From: Myxococcus eversor
Lineage (GTDB): Bacteria; Myxococcota; Myxococcia; Myxococcales; Myxococcaceae
Direction of reading: 5' to 3'
Assembly (NCBI RefSeq): GCF_010894455.1
Contig: NZ_JAAIXY010000015.1
Coordinates: 62,001-126,000 of the forward strand
DNA length: 64,000 nt
Shown here: positions 56,706-64,000 of the stretch, piece by piece
Layout of the letters: every line of letters begins with the position of its first letter
How positions within the stretch are numbered: the stretch's first letter is position 1
Notes under the pieces: model-generated
Databases searched by the model: none
The model's input: only the letters and a program-made list of their open reading frames with translations
What the model was told of the DNA's origin: nothing
Program-made: the position numbers and the translations under genes

Positions 56706-58604
56706 ATGAGCCAGTCCCCCTCTCAACCGACTCCGAGCCCCAGTGGGCTTCGCCTCCAGCCCACAGACTCGCATGCAGGCGAGCCGGGTGCTTCCGCGAC
56801 GCAGGACCCGGAGCTGTACTGGCTCAAGAATGTCTACCAGGGCGGCTCGCGCCAGCTCACCGTGCGCGCCGTCATCGCGGGCATGTTGATTGGCGCGGTG
56901 ATGTGCCTGTCCAACCTGTACGTCATCCTCAAGACGGGCTGGAGCCTGGGCGTCACGATTACGGCGTGCATCCTGGCCTTCGCGGTGTTCGGCACGCTGC
57001 GCTCGCTCAAGCTGTTGAAGAACGACTTCACCGCGCTGGAGAACAACGCCATGGGCTCGGTGGCGTCGGCCGCCGGCTACATGACGGGCGGTGGCAACAT
57101 GGCCGCCGTCCCCGCGCTGCTGATGCTCACCGGCGCGCTGCCGTCCTCGGGTTGGCTGGTGGCGTGGTTCGCCGTCATCTCCGCGCTGGGTGTCTTCGCG
57201 GCCATCCCCATCAAGCGCCAGCTCATCAACATCGAGGCGCTGCCGTTCCCCACCGGCACCGCCACCGCGGAGACCATCCGCGCGCTGCATGGACACGGTG
57301 AGGTGGCCCGGCGCAAGTCCAAGCTCCTGGCGGGCGCGGGCCTCATCGGAGCCTTGCTGGTGATGGTGCGCGACGCGCGCTTCACGTGGCTGACCAACAT
57401 CCCGGAGAAGGTGAGCATGCCGTTCACCCTGCTGGGCAAGAAGGCCTCCGCGTGGACGCTGTCGTTCGACTTCAGCCTCCTGTTGGTGGGCGCGGGCGCG
57501 CTGGTGAGCTTCCGCACGGGCTGGTCCATGTTGCTGGGCGCGGTGCTGACGTACGGCTTCCTCGCGCCGGCCATGGTCACCCAGGGCGCCATCCCCGAGG
57601 TGACGTACCGGGCCATCAACACGTGGATGGTGTGGACGGGCTCGGCGGTGCTGGTGTCCTCGGGCCTCCTGGCCTTCGCCTTCCAGTGGCGCAGCGTGGC
57701 GCGCTCGTTCAAGGCGCTGTCGGGCCTGTTCGGCAAGGGTGGGGCTCAGGAGGCGGAGGATCCGCTGGCGGGCATCGAGTGTCCTCCGTCCTGGTTCCCC
57801 CTGGGCTTCGCGGTGCTGGGCCCCATCGCCATCTTCCTGATGGCGTACCTCTTCCAGATTCCGTGGTGGGCGGGCGTGCTGGCCATGCCGCTGGCCGTCG
57901 TCATGGGCGTCATCGCCAGCCGCGTCACCGGTGAGACGGACACCACGCCCACCAAGGCGCTGGGCCCCGTCACGCAGCTCATCTTCGGAGGCCTGGCGCC
58001 GGGCAACATCCCCGCCAACGTCATGAGCGCCAACGCCACGGGCGGCGTGGGACTGCACGCGGCGGACCTGCTGACGGACCTCAAGTCCGGCTGGCTCCTG
58101 GGCGCCAACCCGCGCCAGCAGTTCGTCGCGCAGTTGTTCGGCGTGGTGGCCGGCGCGGCGGTGGTGGTGCCGGTGTTCAACATCCTCATCCCGACGCCGG
58201 ACGTGCTCGGCTCGGCCGAGTTCCCCGCGCCCGCCACCATGGTGTGGGCCGGCGTGTCGAAGCTGCTCGCCACGGGCGTGTCGGCGATGCCCGTCACCGC
58301 GCGCTGGGGTGCCGCGTGCGGCGGGACGCTCGGCATCCTCCTCGTGCTGCTGGAGCGGTGGGCGCCGGCGAAGCTGAAGGCCTACGTGCCGTCACCCGCG
58401 GGCTTCGGGCTGGCCATCGTCATCCCCGGCTCCAGCTCCATCGCCTTCTTCCTGGGCTCCGCCATCGCCGAGGTGATGCGTCGCAAGGCGCCGAAGCTCG
58501 CGGAGGAGACCGTGCTGCCCGTGTCCTCGGGCTTCATCGCGGGAGAGAGCCTTTTGGGCATCGGCATCGCGATGGCGAAGGCCTTCGGGGTGATGCCCAA
58601 GTAG
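56706..58604 (+). CDS. OPT-family oligopeptide transporter
   Basis: 632 residues with 14 or more hydrophobic helices starting at about residue 55. The oligopeptide-transporter pattern is visible in L-T-V-R-A-V-I-A-G-M-L-I-G near 49, N-N-A-M-G-S-V-A-S-A-A-G-Y-M near 114 and P-F-P-T-G-T-A-T-A-E near 180. The N-terminal 45 residues are Pro/Ser-rich and probably cytoplasmic. It imports short peptides or metal chelates in symport with protons. ATG 56706 is the start where similarity and the first charged segment begin. Confidence 0.88.
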   Translation: MSQSPSQPTPSPSGLRLQPTDSHAGEPGASATQDPELYWLKNVYQGGSRQLTVRAVIAGMLIGAVMCLSNLYVILKTGWSLGVTITACILAFAVFGTLRSLKLLKNDFTALENNAMGSVASAAGYMTGGGNMAAVPALLMLTGALPSSGWLVAWFAVISALGVFAAIPIKRQLINIEALPFPTGTATAETIRALHGHGEVARRKSKLLAGAGLIGALLVMVRDARFTWLTNIPEKVSMPFTLLGKKASAWTLSFDFSLLLVGAGALVSFRTGWSMLLGAVLTYGFLAPAMVTQGAIPEVTYRAINTWMVWTGSAVLVSSGLLAFAFQWRSVARSFKALSGLFGKGGAQEAEDPLAGIECPPSWFPLGFAVLGPIAIFLMAYLFQIPWWAGVLAMPLAVVMGVIASRVTGETDTTPTKALGPVTQLIFGGLAPGNIPANVMSANATGGVGLHAADLLTDLKSGWLLGANPRQQFVAQLFGVVAGAAVVVPVFNILIPTPDVLGSAEFPAPATMVWAGVSKLLATGVSAMPVTARWGAACGGTLGILLVLLERWAPAKLKAYVPSPAGFGLAIVIPGSSSIAFFLGSAIAEVMRRKAPKLAEETVLPVSSGFIAGESLLGIGIAMAKAFGVMPK

Positions 58605-58615
58605 TTGAAGCGCGC

Positions 58616-58658
58616 GGCGCCTCGCATCGAATCCCCGGGAGGGGGAGAGCGAGGCGCC
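58616..58658. terminator. Bidirectional hairpin after the OPT gene
   Basis: Perfect 10-bp stem GGCGCCTCGC / GCGAGGCGCC with a 23-base loop, between convergent stops at 58604 and 58672. Confidence 0.6.
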
Positions 58659-58671
58659 AGTCCTGCTTCTG

Positions 58672-59601
58672 TCAGTCCACGCGGCCGGTGGCGAACGAGG
58701 CCCCGGCGAGGAAGCGGAAGGTGGGCGTGTCCAGGCCCGCGCCGACGCCCGGGCCGCCCATGACGAAGAGGTCCAGCCAGGACGTGGTGTGCCGGCGGAT
58801 GGCCACCATCAGCTCCGCGCCCAGCCGGCCTCCCTGGAGCGGCACGCCGACGAGCATGCTCACCTCGCTGCGCGTCAGCTCTCCGGCCCGCGACGTCACC
58901 GTGCCGGCCAGCCGCAGCTCGTTGCCGATGACGTCCGCCGTCTCGTTGGACAGCGAGCCCAGGTCCTGCTTCTTGCGCAGGAGGACGCCCACCTCGGCGC
59001 CCAGCTGCCACGTCTCCGCGAGGAAGCCGAGCTGGAGGCTGGGGTGCACCGCGTAGTCGTCGCGCGCCAGCAGCTCCTTCTTGCCCACCGGCAGGGCGGC
59101 GGAGAGGTCCACCGCGACCTGGAGGCCGAAGTCCGGCCGCACCAGCGCGGCGCGAGCCCCCAGCCATGGTGAGCCCAGGCCCTGACCTTCCGGTGCATTC
59201 ACATTCATGAAGGCCGTGCCGCCCTGGGAGACGATGAAGGGCACCTCCGCGTCCACCTGGAGCCAGTCCAGCACGCCGATGGCGGCCGTCACATCCATGG
59301 TGAACTTGTTCTCCACCAGGCCCGAGCCGCCGCCTGGCTCCCAGCGCGTCTGGAAGTGGAAGGGGAGCTGCTCGTAGTGGCCTTGGACGGCGACGCGCAC
59401 CATGCCCGCGGGGAGCGTGCGACCGGTGCTGACGAGCAGCGAGCCGAGGCCCGCCGGGTCCATCTCCAACCGCTGCAGGTTGAAGCCGGGCAGCGAGGCC
59501 GACTGTGCGGCGGCAGTGGAGGGGAAGGCCAGGGCGACAGAGAACAGCGCCGACAGCAACGCGACCGCGGGCCGTAACGACAAGACGACTCCTTCACTCA
59601 T
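58672..59601 (-). CDS. Outer-membrane beta-barrel-like protein without OmpA domain
   Basis: 309 residues. A signal peptide (about 1-33, ending A-A-A-Q) is followed by repeated amphipathic beta strands ending in aromatic residues. L-P-G-F-N-L-Q-R-L-E-M-D-P near 37 and S-L-L-V-S-T-G near 54 match a barrel type that in other myxobacterial proteins is fused to an OmpA-like peptidoglycan-binding domain. Here that domain is absent and the protein ends in the barrel (F-A-T-G-R-V-D). ATG 59601 is the start; the open frame upstream is unrelated. Confidence 0.65.
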   Translation of the reverse strand: MSEGVVLSLRPAVALLSALFSVALAFPSTAAAQSASLPGFNLQRLEMDPAGLGSLLVSTGRTLPAGMVRVAVQGHYEQLPFHFQTRWEPGGGSGLVENKFTMDVTAAIGVLDWLQVDAEVPFIVSQGGTAFMNVNAPEGQGLGSPWLGARAALVRPDFGLQVAVDLSAALPVGKKELLARDDYAVHPSLQLGFLAETWQLGAEVGVLLRKKQDLGSLSNETADVIGNELRLAGTVTSRAGELTRSEVSMLVGVPLQGGRLGAELMVAIRRHTTSWLDLFVMGGPGVGAGLDTPTFRFLAGASFATGRVD

Positions 59602-59839
59602 TGGACAAGCGCGCAGGAGTCGCACGGCGACGAGGTCAACGCAAGCGCACCTCCAGGTCACCCTTTCCAAGCAAGTATCGGGAACTCGCCCCGCCGAACG
59701 GCTTGACGAGAGACGCATCCAGATTCTCCCTGGCTTGCGGTGAAGTCATTGCCCCGTCCCATGGATGGGAAAGCAGGCGGCCCGTGAAATGGCTGACAGG
59801 AGAGGCGCGTAGGGCTCGTATCCCCCACCAGGAGTTGCC

Positions 59840-62296
59840 GTGGCCATCCTCCTCGAGGATCTCCGCTACGCCGTCCGGCTGTTGCTCAAGAGCCGGGGTT
59901 TCACCGCTGTCTCCATCCTGACGCTCGCCCTGGCCATCGGGGCGAACACCGCCATCTTCAGCGTGGTGCACGGGGTGTTGCTCCGGCCGCTGCCGTACCC
60001 GGAGTCGGAGCAGTTGGTGCAGGTGTTTCGTCAGGATGAGGACGGGCGGGCGACCTCGCAGGCCATCGCGCAATACGTCTGGCTGTCGACGGAGGGCTCG
60101 CCCTTCTCCCAGGTCGCCGCGTCCGAGTTGCTGCCCACGGGCTTCAACGTCGTCGGGGATGGGCTCCCGGAGCGCCTGTCTGGCATGCGGGTGACGGGGA
60201 ACTTCTTCGAGACCTTTGGCGTGCGGCCCGCGATGGGGCGCGGCTTCCTGCCGGAAGAGGACGTGGTGGGCGGGCCTCGGGTGGTGGTGCTCAGCCATGG
60301 GTTGTGGCAGCGGCGATTCGGAGGCGCTCCCGACGTCATCGGCCGCTCGTTCACGCTCAATGACCAGCCCTATACGGTGGTGGGCGTGGCGGCGGAGTCC
60401 TTCCATCATCCTCGGGAGGCGCAGCTGTGGACGCCGCTCCAGTTGGACCGGACCAATACCGATGACTCCAACTTCCTCCACGTGGTCGGCAGGGTGCGAG
60501 CGGGGGTGTCTTCGGAGGGCGTCAGCGCGGCCCTGAAGACGCTGTCCGAGCGGCTGCGCGCGGACAAGCCACACCTGCTGCGCGCGAGGGAGGGGTTCGT
60601 CGCGGAGGACCTCCGGACGTTCCTGGCGGGGGACCTGCGGCTGGCGCTCTGGGTGTTGCTGGGCGCGGTGGGGCTGGTGTTGCTCATCGCGTGCGTCAAC
60701 CTGGCCAACCTCCAACTGGCGAGGGCGGCGGCGCGACAGCGGGAGCTGGTGGTGCGCGCGGCGCTGGGGGCTCCGCCTCGGAGGTTGGTGAGGCAGCTCA
60801 TGACAGAGAGCCTGCTGTTGTCCGTGGTCGGCGGAGGATTGGGTGTCGTGCTCGCCTCGGCGGTGCTGCCCGCGCTGTTGTCCCTGGCGCCCGCGGAGCT
60901 GGCCGTGCCCGGCGCGGAGGTGGGCCTGAATGGCGCGGTGCTGGCGTTCTCCGTGGGCGTGTCGTTGCTGACGGGCGTGCTCTTCGGGCTGTTGCCCGCG
61001 TGGCAGGCGTCGCGGCCGGACCTCCAGGATGCGCTGCGGCAAGGGGCGCAACGGGCGACGTCGGGACCCGGAGGAGGCAGGACGCGCAAGCTGCTGGTGG
61101 TGGGGCAGGTGGCGCTGGCGGTGGTGCTGCTCGTGGGGGCCGCGCTGCTCATCCGGGGCTTTGGCGCGCTCCAGGTCGTCAGTCCCGGATTCGACGCGAG
61201 CGACGTGCACGTGCTTCGCCTGTCGCTTCCGGAGGGGCGCTATGGCGAGGTGGCCGCCCTGGAGCGCTTCCACCGTCAGGTGGAGGAGCGGATGCGAGCG
61301 CTGCCGGGGGTGACGGCGGTCGGCTTCACGCCCGCCCTGCCGATGGAGCTGGGGCCCAGCATGGGCTTCGCCATCGAGGGCAGGTACGAGGGCCGCGAGG
61401 ATGGCCCCGGCGTGGGGTTTGGCCAGTACCGGTCGGTGTCGCCGGGGTACTTCGGGGCCCTGGGGCTGGGGCTGGTGCGAGGCAGGTTGCTGGCGGACGC
61501 GGACGCTGCGGGGGCTCCCCTGGTCGTGGTCATCAACGAGACGGCCGCGCGCAAGTACTGGCCGGGTGAGGACGCCATCGGCAAGAGCCTGCGAGTGGCC
61601 CACACGGTGCCGTCGCTGCGGGACACCGCGCCGCGCCTCATCGTGGGCGTGGTTCGGGACGTGCGCGAGAACGGGTTGGACCGGGAATCGCCCGCGGTGC
61701 TGTACGTGCCCTCGGGGCAGGTGTCACCGGTGCTCAACGGGATGCTGGTGCGCATGCTGCCGCAGAACCTCCTGGTGCGAGCCTCCGGGGGCCACGCGGC
61801 GCTCGTGTCGTCCGTGCAACGCGAGCTGTGGGCGGTGGACTCGCGGCAGCCGGTGACGGAGTCGCTGATGCTGGGAGACCATGTGGCGCGCACGCTGGGC
61901 TCCGAGCGCTTCAACATGGTGCTGCTGGGAATGATGGCGGCGCTGGCGCTCGGGCTGGCCGCGGTGGGCATCTACGGGGTGCTGTCCTATCTGGTGAGCC
62001 AGCGCACGCGGGAGATGGGCGTGCGGCTGGCGCTGGGCGCCACGCGCGGTGAGGTGGTGCGGCTGGTGTTCCTCCAGGGCCTGGGTTCGGTGGGCGCGGG
62101 CGTGGCGCTGGGCTTCGTGGGAGCGCTCGGGCTGACGCGGGTGGTCTCCAGCATGGTGCGTGGCGTGAGCGCGTTGGACCCGTGGGCCTTCGTCATCGCG
62201 CCGCTGGTGCTGCTCGTCGTCGGACTCGTCGCCACGTGGCTGCCGGCGCTTCGCGCGTCGCGCGTGGACCCCATCATCGCGCTCAAGTACGACTGA
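59840..62296 (+). CDS. ADOP/MacB-like ABC transporter permease
   Basis: 818 residues with two copies of the FtsX/MacB-type permease layout. An N-terminal helix (T-L-A-L-A-I-G-A-N-T-A-I-F-S-V-V near 28-43) leads to a MacB-PCD periplasmic domain, then three membrane helices around residues 270-390; a second periplasmic domain follows, and three helices close the protein (F-N-M-V-L-L-G-M near 692 and later). This 'ADOP' duplicated permease is common in acidobacteria and myxobacteria. GTG 59840 is preceded by CAGGAG. An ATPase gene is not adjacent, so its partner is elsewhere. It ends before a strong hairpin. Confidence 0.85.
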   Translation: MAILLEDLRYAVRLLLKSRGFTAVSILTLALAIGANTAIFSVVHGVLLRPLPYPESEQLVQVFRQDEDGRATSQAIAQYVWLSTEGSPFSQVAASELLPTGFNVVGDGLPERLSGMRVTGNFFETFGVRPAMGRGFLPEEDVVGGPRVVVLSHGLWQRRFGGAPDVIGRSFTLNDQPYTVVGVAAESFHHPREAQLWTPLQLDRTNTDDSNFLHVVGRVRAGVSSEGVSAALKTLSERLRADKPHLLRAREGFVAEDLRTFLAGDLRLALWVLLGAVGLVLLIACVNLANLQLARAAARQRELVVRAALGAPPRRLVRQLMTESLLLSVVGGGLGVVLASAVLPALLSLAPAELAVPGAEVGLNGAVLAFSVGVSLLTGVLFGLLPAWQASRPDLQDALRQGAQRATSGPGGGRTRKLLVVGQVALAVVLLVGAALLIRGFGALQVVSPGFDASDVHVLRLSLPEGRYGEVAALERFHRQVEERMRALPGVTAVGFTPALPMELGPSMGFAIEGRYEGREDGPGVGFGQYRSVSPGYFGALGLGLVRGRLLADADAAGAPLVVVINETAARKYWPGEDAIGKSLRVAHTVPSLRDTAPRLIVGVVRDVRENGLDRESPAVLYVPSGQVSPVLNGMLVRMLPQNLLVRASGGHAALVSSVQRELWAVDSRQPVTESLMLGDHVARTLGSERFNMVLLGMMAALALGLAAVGIYGVLSYLVSQRTREMGVRLALGATRGEVVRLVFLQGLGSVGAGVALGFVGALGLTRVVSSMVRGVSALDPWAFVIAPLVLLVVGLVATWLPALRASRVDPIIALKYD

Positions 62297-62305
62297 GCGG
62301 CGCGA

Positions 62306-62338
62306 CGGGGCCCACGCGCGAGCCGGGCGTGGGCCCCG
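62306..62338. terminator. Bidirectional hairpin after the ADOP permease gene
   Basis: Perfect 12-bp stem CGGGGCCCACGC / GCGTGGGCCCCG with a 9-base loop, between convergent stops at 62296 and 62345. Confidence 0.7.
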
Positions 62339-62344
62339 CGTATG

Positions 62345-63736
62345 TCAGCGGATGGCGAAGCCCCAGGTGTAGGGCGTGCTCCGGTAGCGGCAGGTGATGC
62401 CGTCGCTCCAGGCCCAGGTGTTGTCGAGCCTTCCTCCCGCGCAGTACTCGCCCGCGTAGTCAGCCAAGTGTCCTCGGGCCCGGCCCTCGTGGTCATTGTC
62501 GCAGGCAATCTCGGGGTAGACGCCGCCTCGCCAGCTGAAGCCCACGCAGCCCATCATGATTTCCGAGCTGGCCGGGCCGTAGGTGCCCTGCTTGAAGGCG
62601 ATGCCGGCCGTGCCGATGGCCATGTTGACGGCGGTGTGGGTCCACGTCTGCGCCGGGTAGGTCTGGACGAAGCTCTCGTTGAAGGTGCGGTTGAAGACGC
62701 GAATCTCGGTGAAGGGAAGGCAGGCGAGGCCGCGAGACCAGTCCTCGCTCCCCACCGTGCCGCGCGAAGTGAGTCCCAGGCTCGTCTTGGCGGAGGCCGC
62801 CTGCCAGCCCGCGACGGTCCACCCGCCACCCGACGTGCTCATGTCGCAGTAGTTCTGCGTGGCGCCGGTGCCGCAGGGATTCAGCGCGTACACGCCGCTG
62901 GGCAGGGCGGGGCAGTACTGGTGCAGCAGCCGGCACGAGGCGGGCGCGGCGGTGGGGGACTCGGGGCAGGGCTTGTCGGGGATGCTGGGGCCCGACGGGT
63001 CCGTGCCCGTCACGGGGTTGCTGGTGACGGAGACGATGAGGTCGGAGAAGTTGTTGTTGGCCTGCTCGTGCGCGCGGTCGAAGTCCTCGAAGGCCAGCAC
63101 GCGCCGCTGCGCGCCCGGGTGGTAGAGCGAGACGAGGTGCCGGCGCTGCGAGGCGAGGGGCTCCGGGTTCAGCGCGTCCAGTGAGTAGTAGGTCGTCCGG
63201 CTGTAGTCGACCTGGCCCCAATCCCAGCCGTTGGAGACCAGGAAGAAGCCAATCCGGGTGCCCGCCGGGAAGCGGCCCAGGCGCATGCGGTCACCCGGTG
63301 ACAGCGCGCCTCCGGAGGCCCAGGCCGATGCGTTGCCGAAGACGAGGTGCTTCTGCAGTCCCACCGTCGTGGTGGGAGGGCTGCCCTCCGGATAGGTGAA
63401 GTAGCCGAAGGCGTTGAGGAACGTCGCGGCCTCCGACACGAAGGTCACCCAGACATCCGCCTCCGCGACGACGCGCACGTTGGGGTCGAAGCTGGACGAC
63501 AGGTACTCCGGATGGCGCACCAGGACGGACTGTCCCTCGGGCAGCGCCAGTTGGATATCCTGGAGGAAGTCCGCGGGGAGGCTCTCCGGCGGGGCCTCCT
63601 CCACGGCGGCTCGCGAGGTGGCGAGGGAGGGCGGCGCGGATTCCAGGCCCGCCTCCTCCGAATGACAGCCCCACGCCATCAGCAGACACAACGGTGACAA
63701 CACCCGGCGCACCGGGCGGCACGAAATGAAAGACAT
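62345..63736 (-). CDS. Lipoprotein with DUF4114 and fibrinogen-related domains
   Basis: 463 residues. A lipoprotein signal ends in A-W-G-C-H-S near residue 24. Residues about 95-235 form a DUF4114 domain (D-V-W-V-T-F-V-S-E, F-G-Y-F-T-Y, G-R-F-P-A-G-T-R-I-G-F-F, A-F-E-D-F-D-R). The C-terminal 190 residues read as a fibrinogen-like domain: G-V-Y-A-L-N-P, then C-D-M-S-T-S-G-G-G-W-T-V-A-G-W near 297-311, with paired Cys and a Trp-rich end. Fibrinogen-type domains bind glycans or acetylated sugars, so a surface adhesin or lectin is inferred. ATG 63736 follows AGGGAG. Confidence 0.75.
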   Translation of the reverse strand: MSFISCRPVRRVLSPLCLLMAWGCHSEEAGLESAPPSLATSRAAVEEAPPESLPADFLQDIQLALPEGQSVLVRHPEYLSSSFDPNVRVVAEADVWVTFVSEAATFLNAFGYFTYPEGSPPTTTVGLQKHLVFGNASAWASGGALSPGDRMRLGRFPAGTRIGFFLVSNGWDWGQVDYSRTTYYSLDALNPEPLASQRRHLVSLYHPGAQRRVLAFEDFDRAHEQANNNFSDLIVSVTSNPVTGTDPSGPSIPDKPCPESPTAAPASCRLLHQYCPALPSGVYALNPCGTGATQNYCDMSTSGGGWTVAGWQAASAKTSLGLTSRGTVGSEDWSRGLACLPFTEIRVFNRTFNESFVQTYPAQTWTHTAVNMAIGTAGIAFKQGTYGPASSEIMMGCVGFSWRGGVYPEIACDNDHEGRARGHLADYAGEYCAGGRLDNTWAWSDGITCRYRSTPYTWGFAIR

Positions 63737-63837
63737 GTCAGGGGACTCCCTGGAGGGAAGGGATGGCTCCGCGAGAGCCCCTGGATTGAATGGCAAACTT
63801 CGCGTGCCAGCAACTCCAGCCGCGAATGGAGACGATG

Positions 63838-64000
63838 CTAGGTCAGGCCGGCCGCGAGGTCCTGGAGGACCTGCCAGCGCGCGTAGAGGCGGTCGATGTC
63901 GGCGATGGCCGCGTCCAGCTCCTTCTGCACCTCCGCCACCTTGCCGCTCTTGCTGTAGATGGTCGGGTCGGCGAGCTGGGCCTCCAGGTCCGCCTTGCGC
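63838..64000 (-). CDS. C-terminal end of an ABC-F ATPase (5' part outside window)
   Basis: 53 residues plus stop are visible. The sequence R-K-A-D-L-E-A-Q-L-A-D-P-T-I-Y near the beginning, a coiled-coil middle (K-E-L-D-A-A-I-A-D-I) and L-Y-A-R-W-Q-V-L at the end match the C-terminal coiled-coil extension of Uup-type ABC-F proteins, which act on translating ribosomes. The ATPase cassettes lie outside the window, so the assignment rests on this tail. Confidence 0.6.
   Translation of the reverse strand, partial: RKADLEAQLADPTIYSKSGKVAEVQKELDAAIADIDRLYARWQVLQDLAAGLT

Noticed and set aside
1..64000. tRNA, rRNA, insertion sequences, attachment sites and origins
   Set aside because: No cloverleaf with conserved T-loop, no rRNA-like segment, no transposase or integrase and no cluster of DnaA boxes was seen by eye. 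A tRNAscan or Infernal search would settle the RNA part.

Overview
The window reads as chromosome of a myxobacterium, most likely Myxococcaceae (Myxococcus, Corallococcus or Pyxidicoccus type). This is inferred from very high GC with GC-rich third codon positions, from lineage-restricted families (DUF2378/TIGR02265, DUF2381/TIGR02268, TIGR02996 repeat-companion, a V4R-like protein), from a membrane Ser/Thr kinase, a PAS-rich hybrid histidine kinase, many small lipoproteins, and secreted proteins such as an M9 collagenase and a DUF4114-fibrinogen protein. There are 56 protein-coding genes (two cut by the window edges) and one broken gene. No rRNA, tRNA, insertion sequence or CRISPR array was found. 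Genes face both ways. Several convergent pairs are separated by near-perfect GC-rich hairpins, mostly without a T-run.

Layout. 1-7.1 kb: a partial gene, DUF3592, an inositol monophosphatase/CysQ-type phosphatase, Mug DNA glycosylase, PfkB-type kinase, GT87 membrane glycosyltransferase, secreted amidohydrolase, a small protein and DUF423. 7.2-13.4 kb: a SET-domain methyltransferase with a histone-like lysine tail, a short acyl-CoA-dehydrogenase-like protein, an unknown protein, an oxygenase-like protein, M18 aminopeptidase and a spermidine-synthase-like protein. 13.4-17.5 kb: an operon for periplasmic glucans, opgG - small coupled gene - opgH. 17.8-22 kb: hybrid histidine kinase, DUF2378 protein, trypsin-like protease. 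22-27.4 kb: one 1768-residue gene made of two complete UvrA modules. 27.4-30.4 kb: exported glutathione peroxidase, DUF5996, ADP-ribosylglycohydrolase. 30.5-34.2 kb: an ECF sigma / anti-sigma / Spy-like operon with two envelope lipoprotein genes downstream. 34.3-39.9 kb: V4R-like protein, PrxQ-type peroxiredoxin, DoxX membrane protein, a Fic-like protein with altered motif, and an SDR. 40-46 kb: collagenase, leucine-rich-repeat protein and three small lipoproteins. 46.1-48.5 kb: a translationally coupled YcaO-TfuA pair. 48.7-51.7 kb: Ser/Thr kinase fused to a lipoprotein-like module, followed by DUF2381. 51.7-53.1 kb: an intact DUF3396 (TsiV-type) immunity gene behind a broken nuclease-toxin gene. 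53.2-64 kb: solitary DNA methyltransferase, 2OG-Fe(II) oxygenase, dicarboxylate symporter, SlyD, OPT transporter, barrel protein, ADOP/MacB-like permease, the DUF4114-fibrinogen lipoprotein and the tail of an ABC-F ATPase.

Working together. The clearest units are opgG-x-opgH (osmoregulated glucan synthesis), sigma/anti-sigma/Spy-like (envelope stress), YcaO-TfuA (predicted peptide or protein backbone thioamidation with no visible substrate peptide), kinase-DUF2381, and the toxin remnant with its immunity gene. The most promising leads for new biology are the YcaO-TfuA pair with three phased 10-bp repeats upstream, the Fic-like protein, the SET protein with an H1-like tail, the double UvrA, and the orphaned immunity gene.
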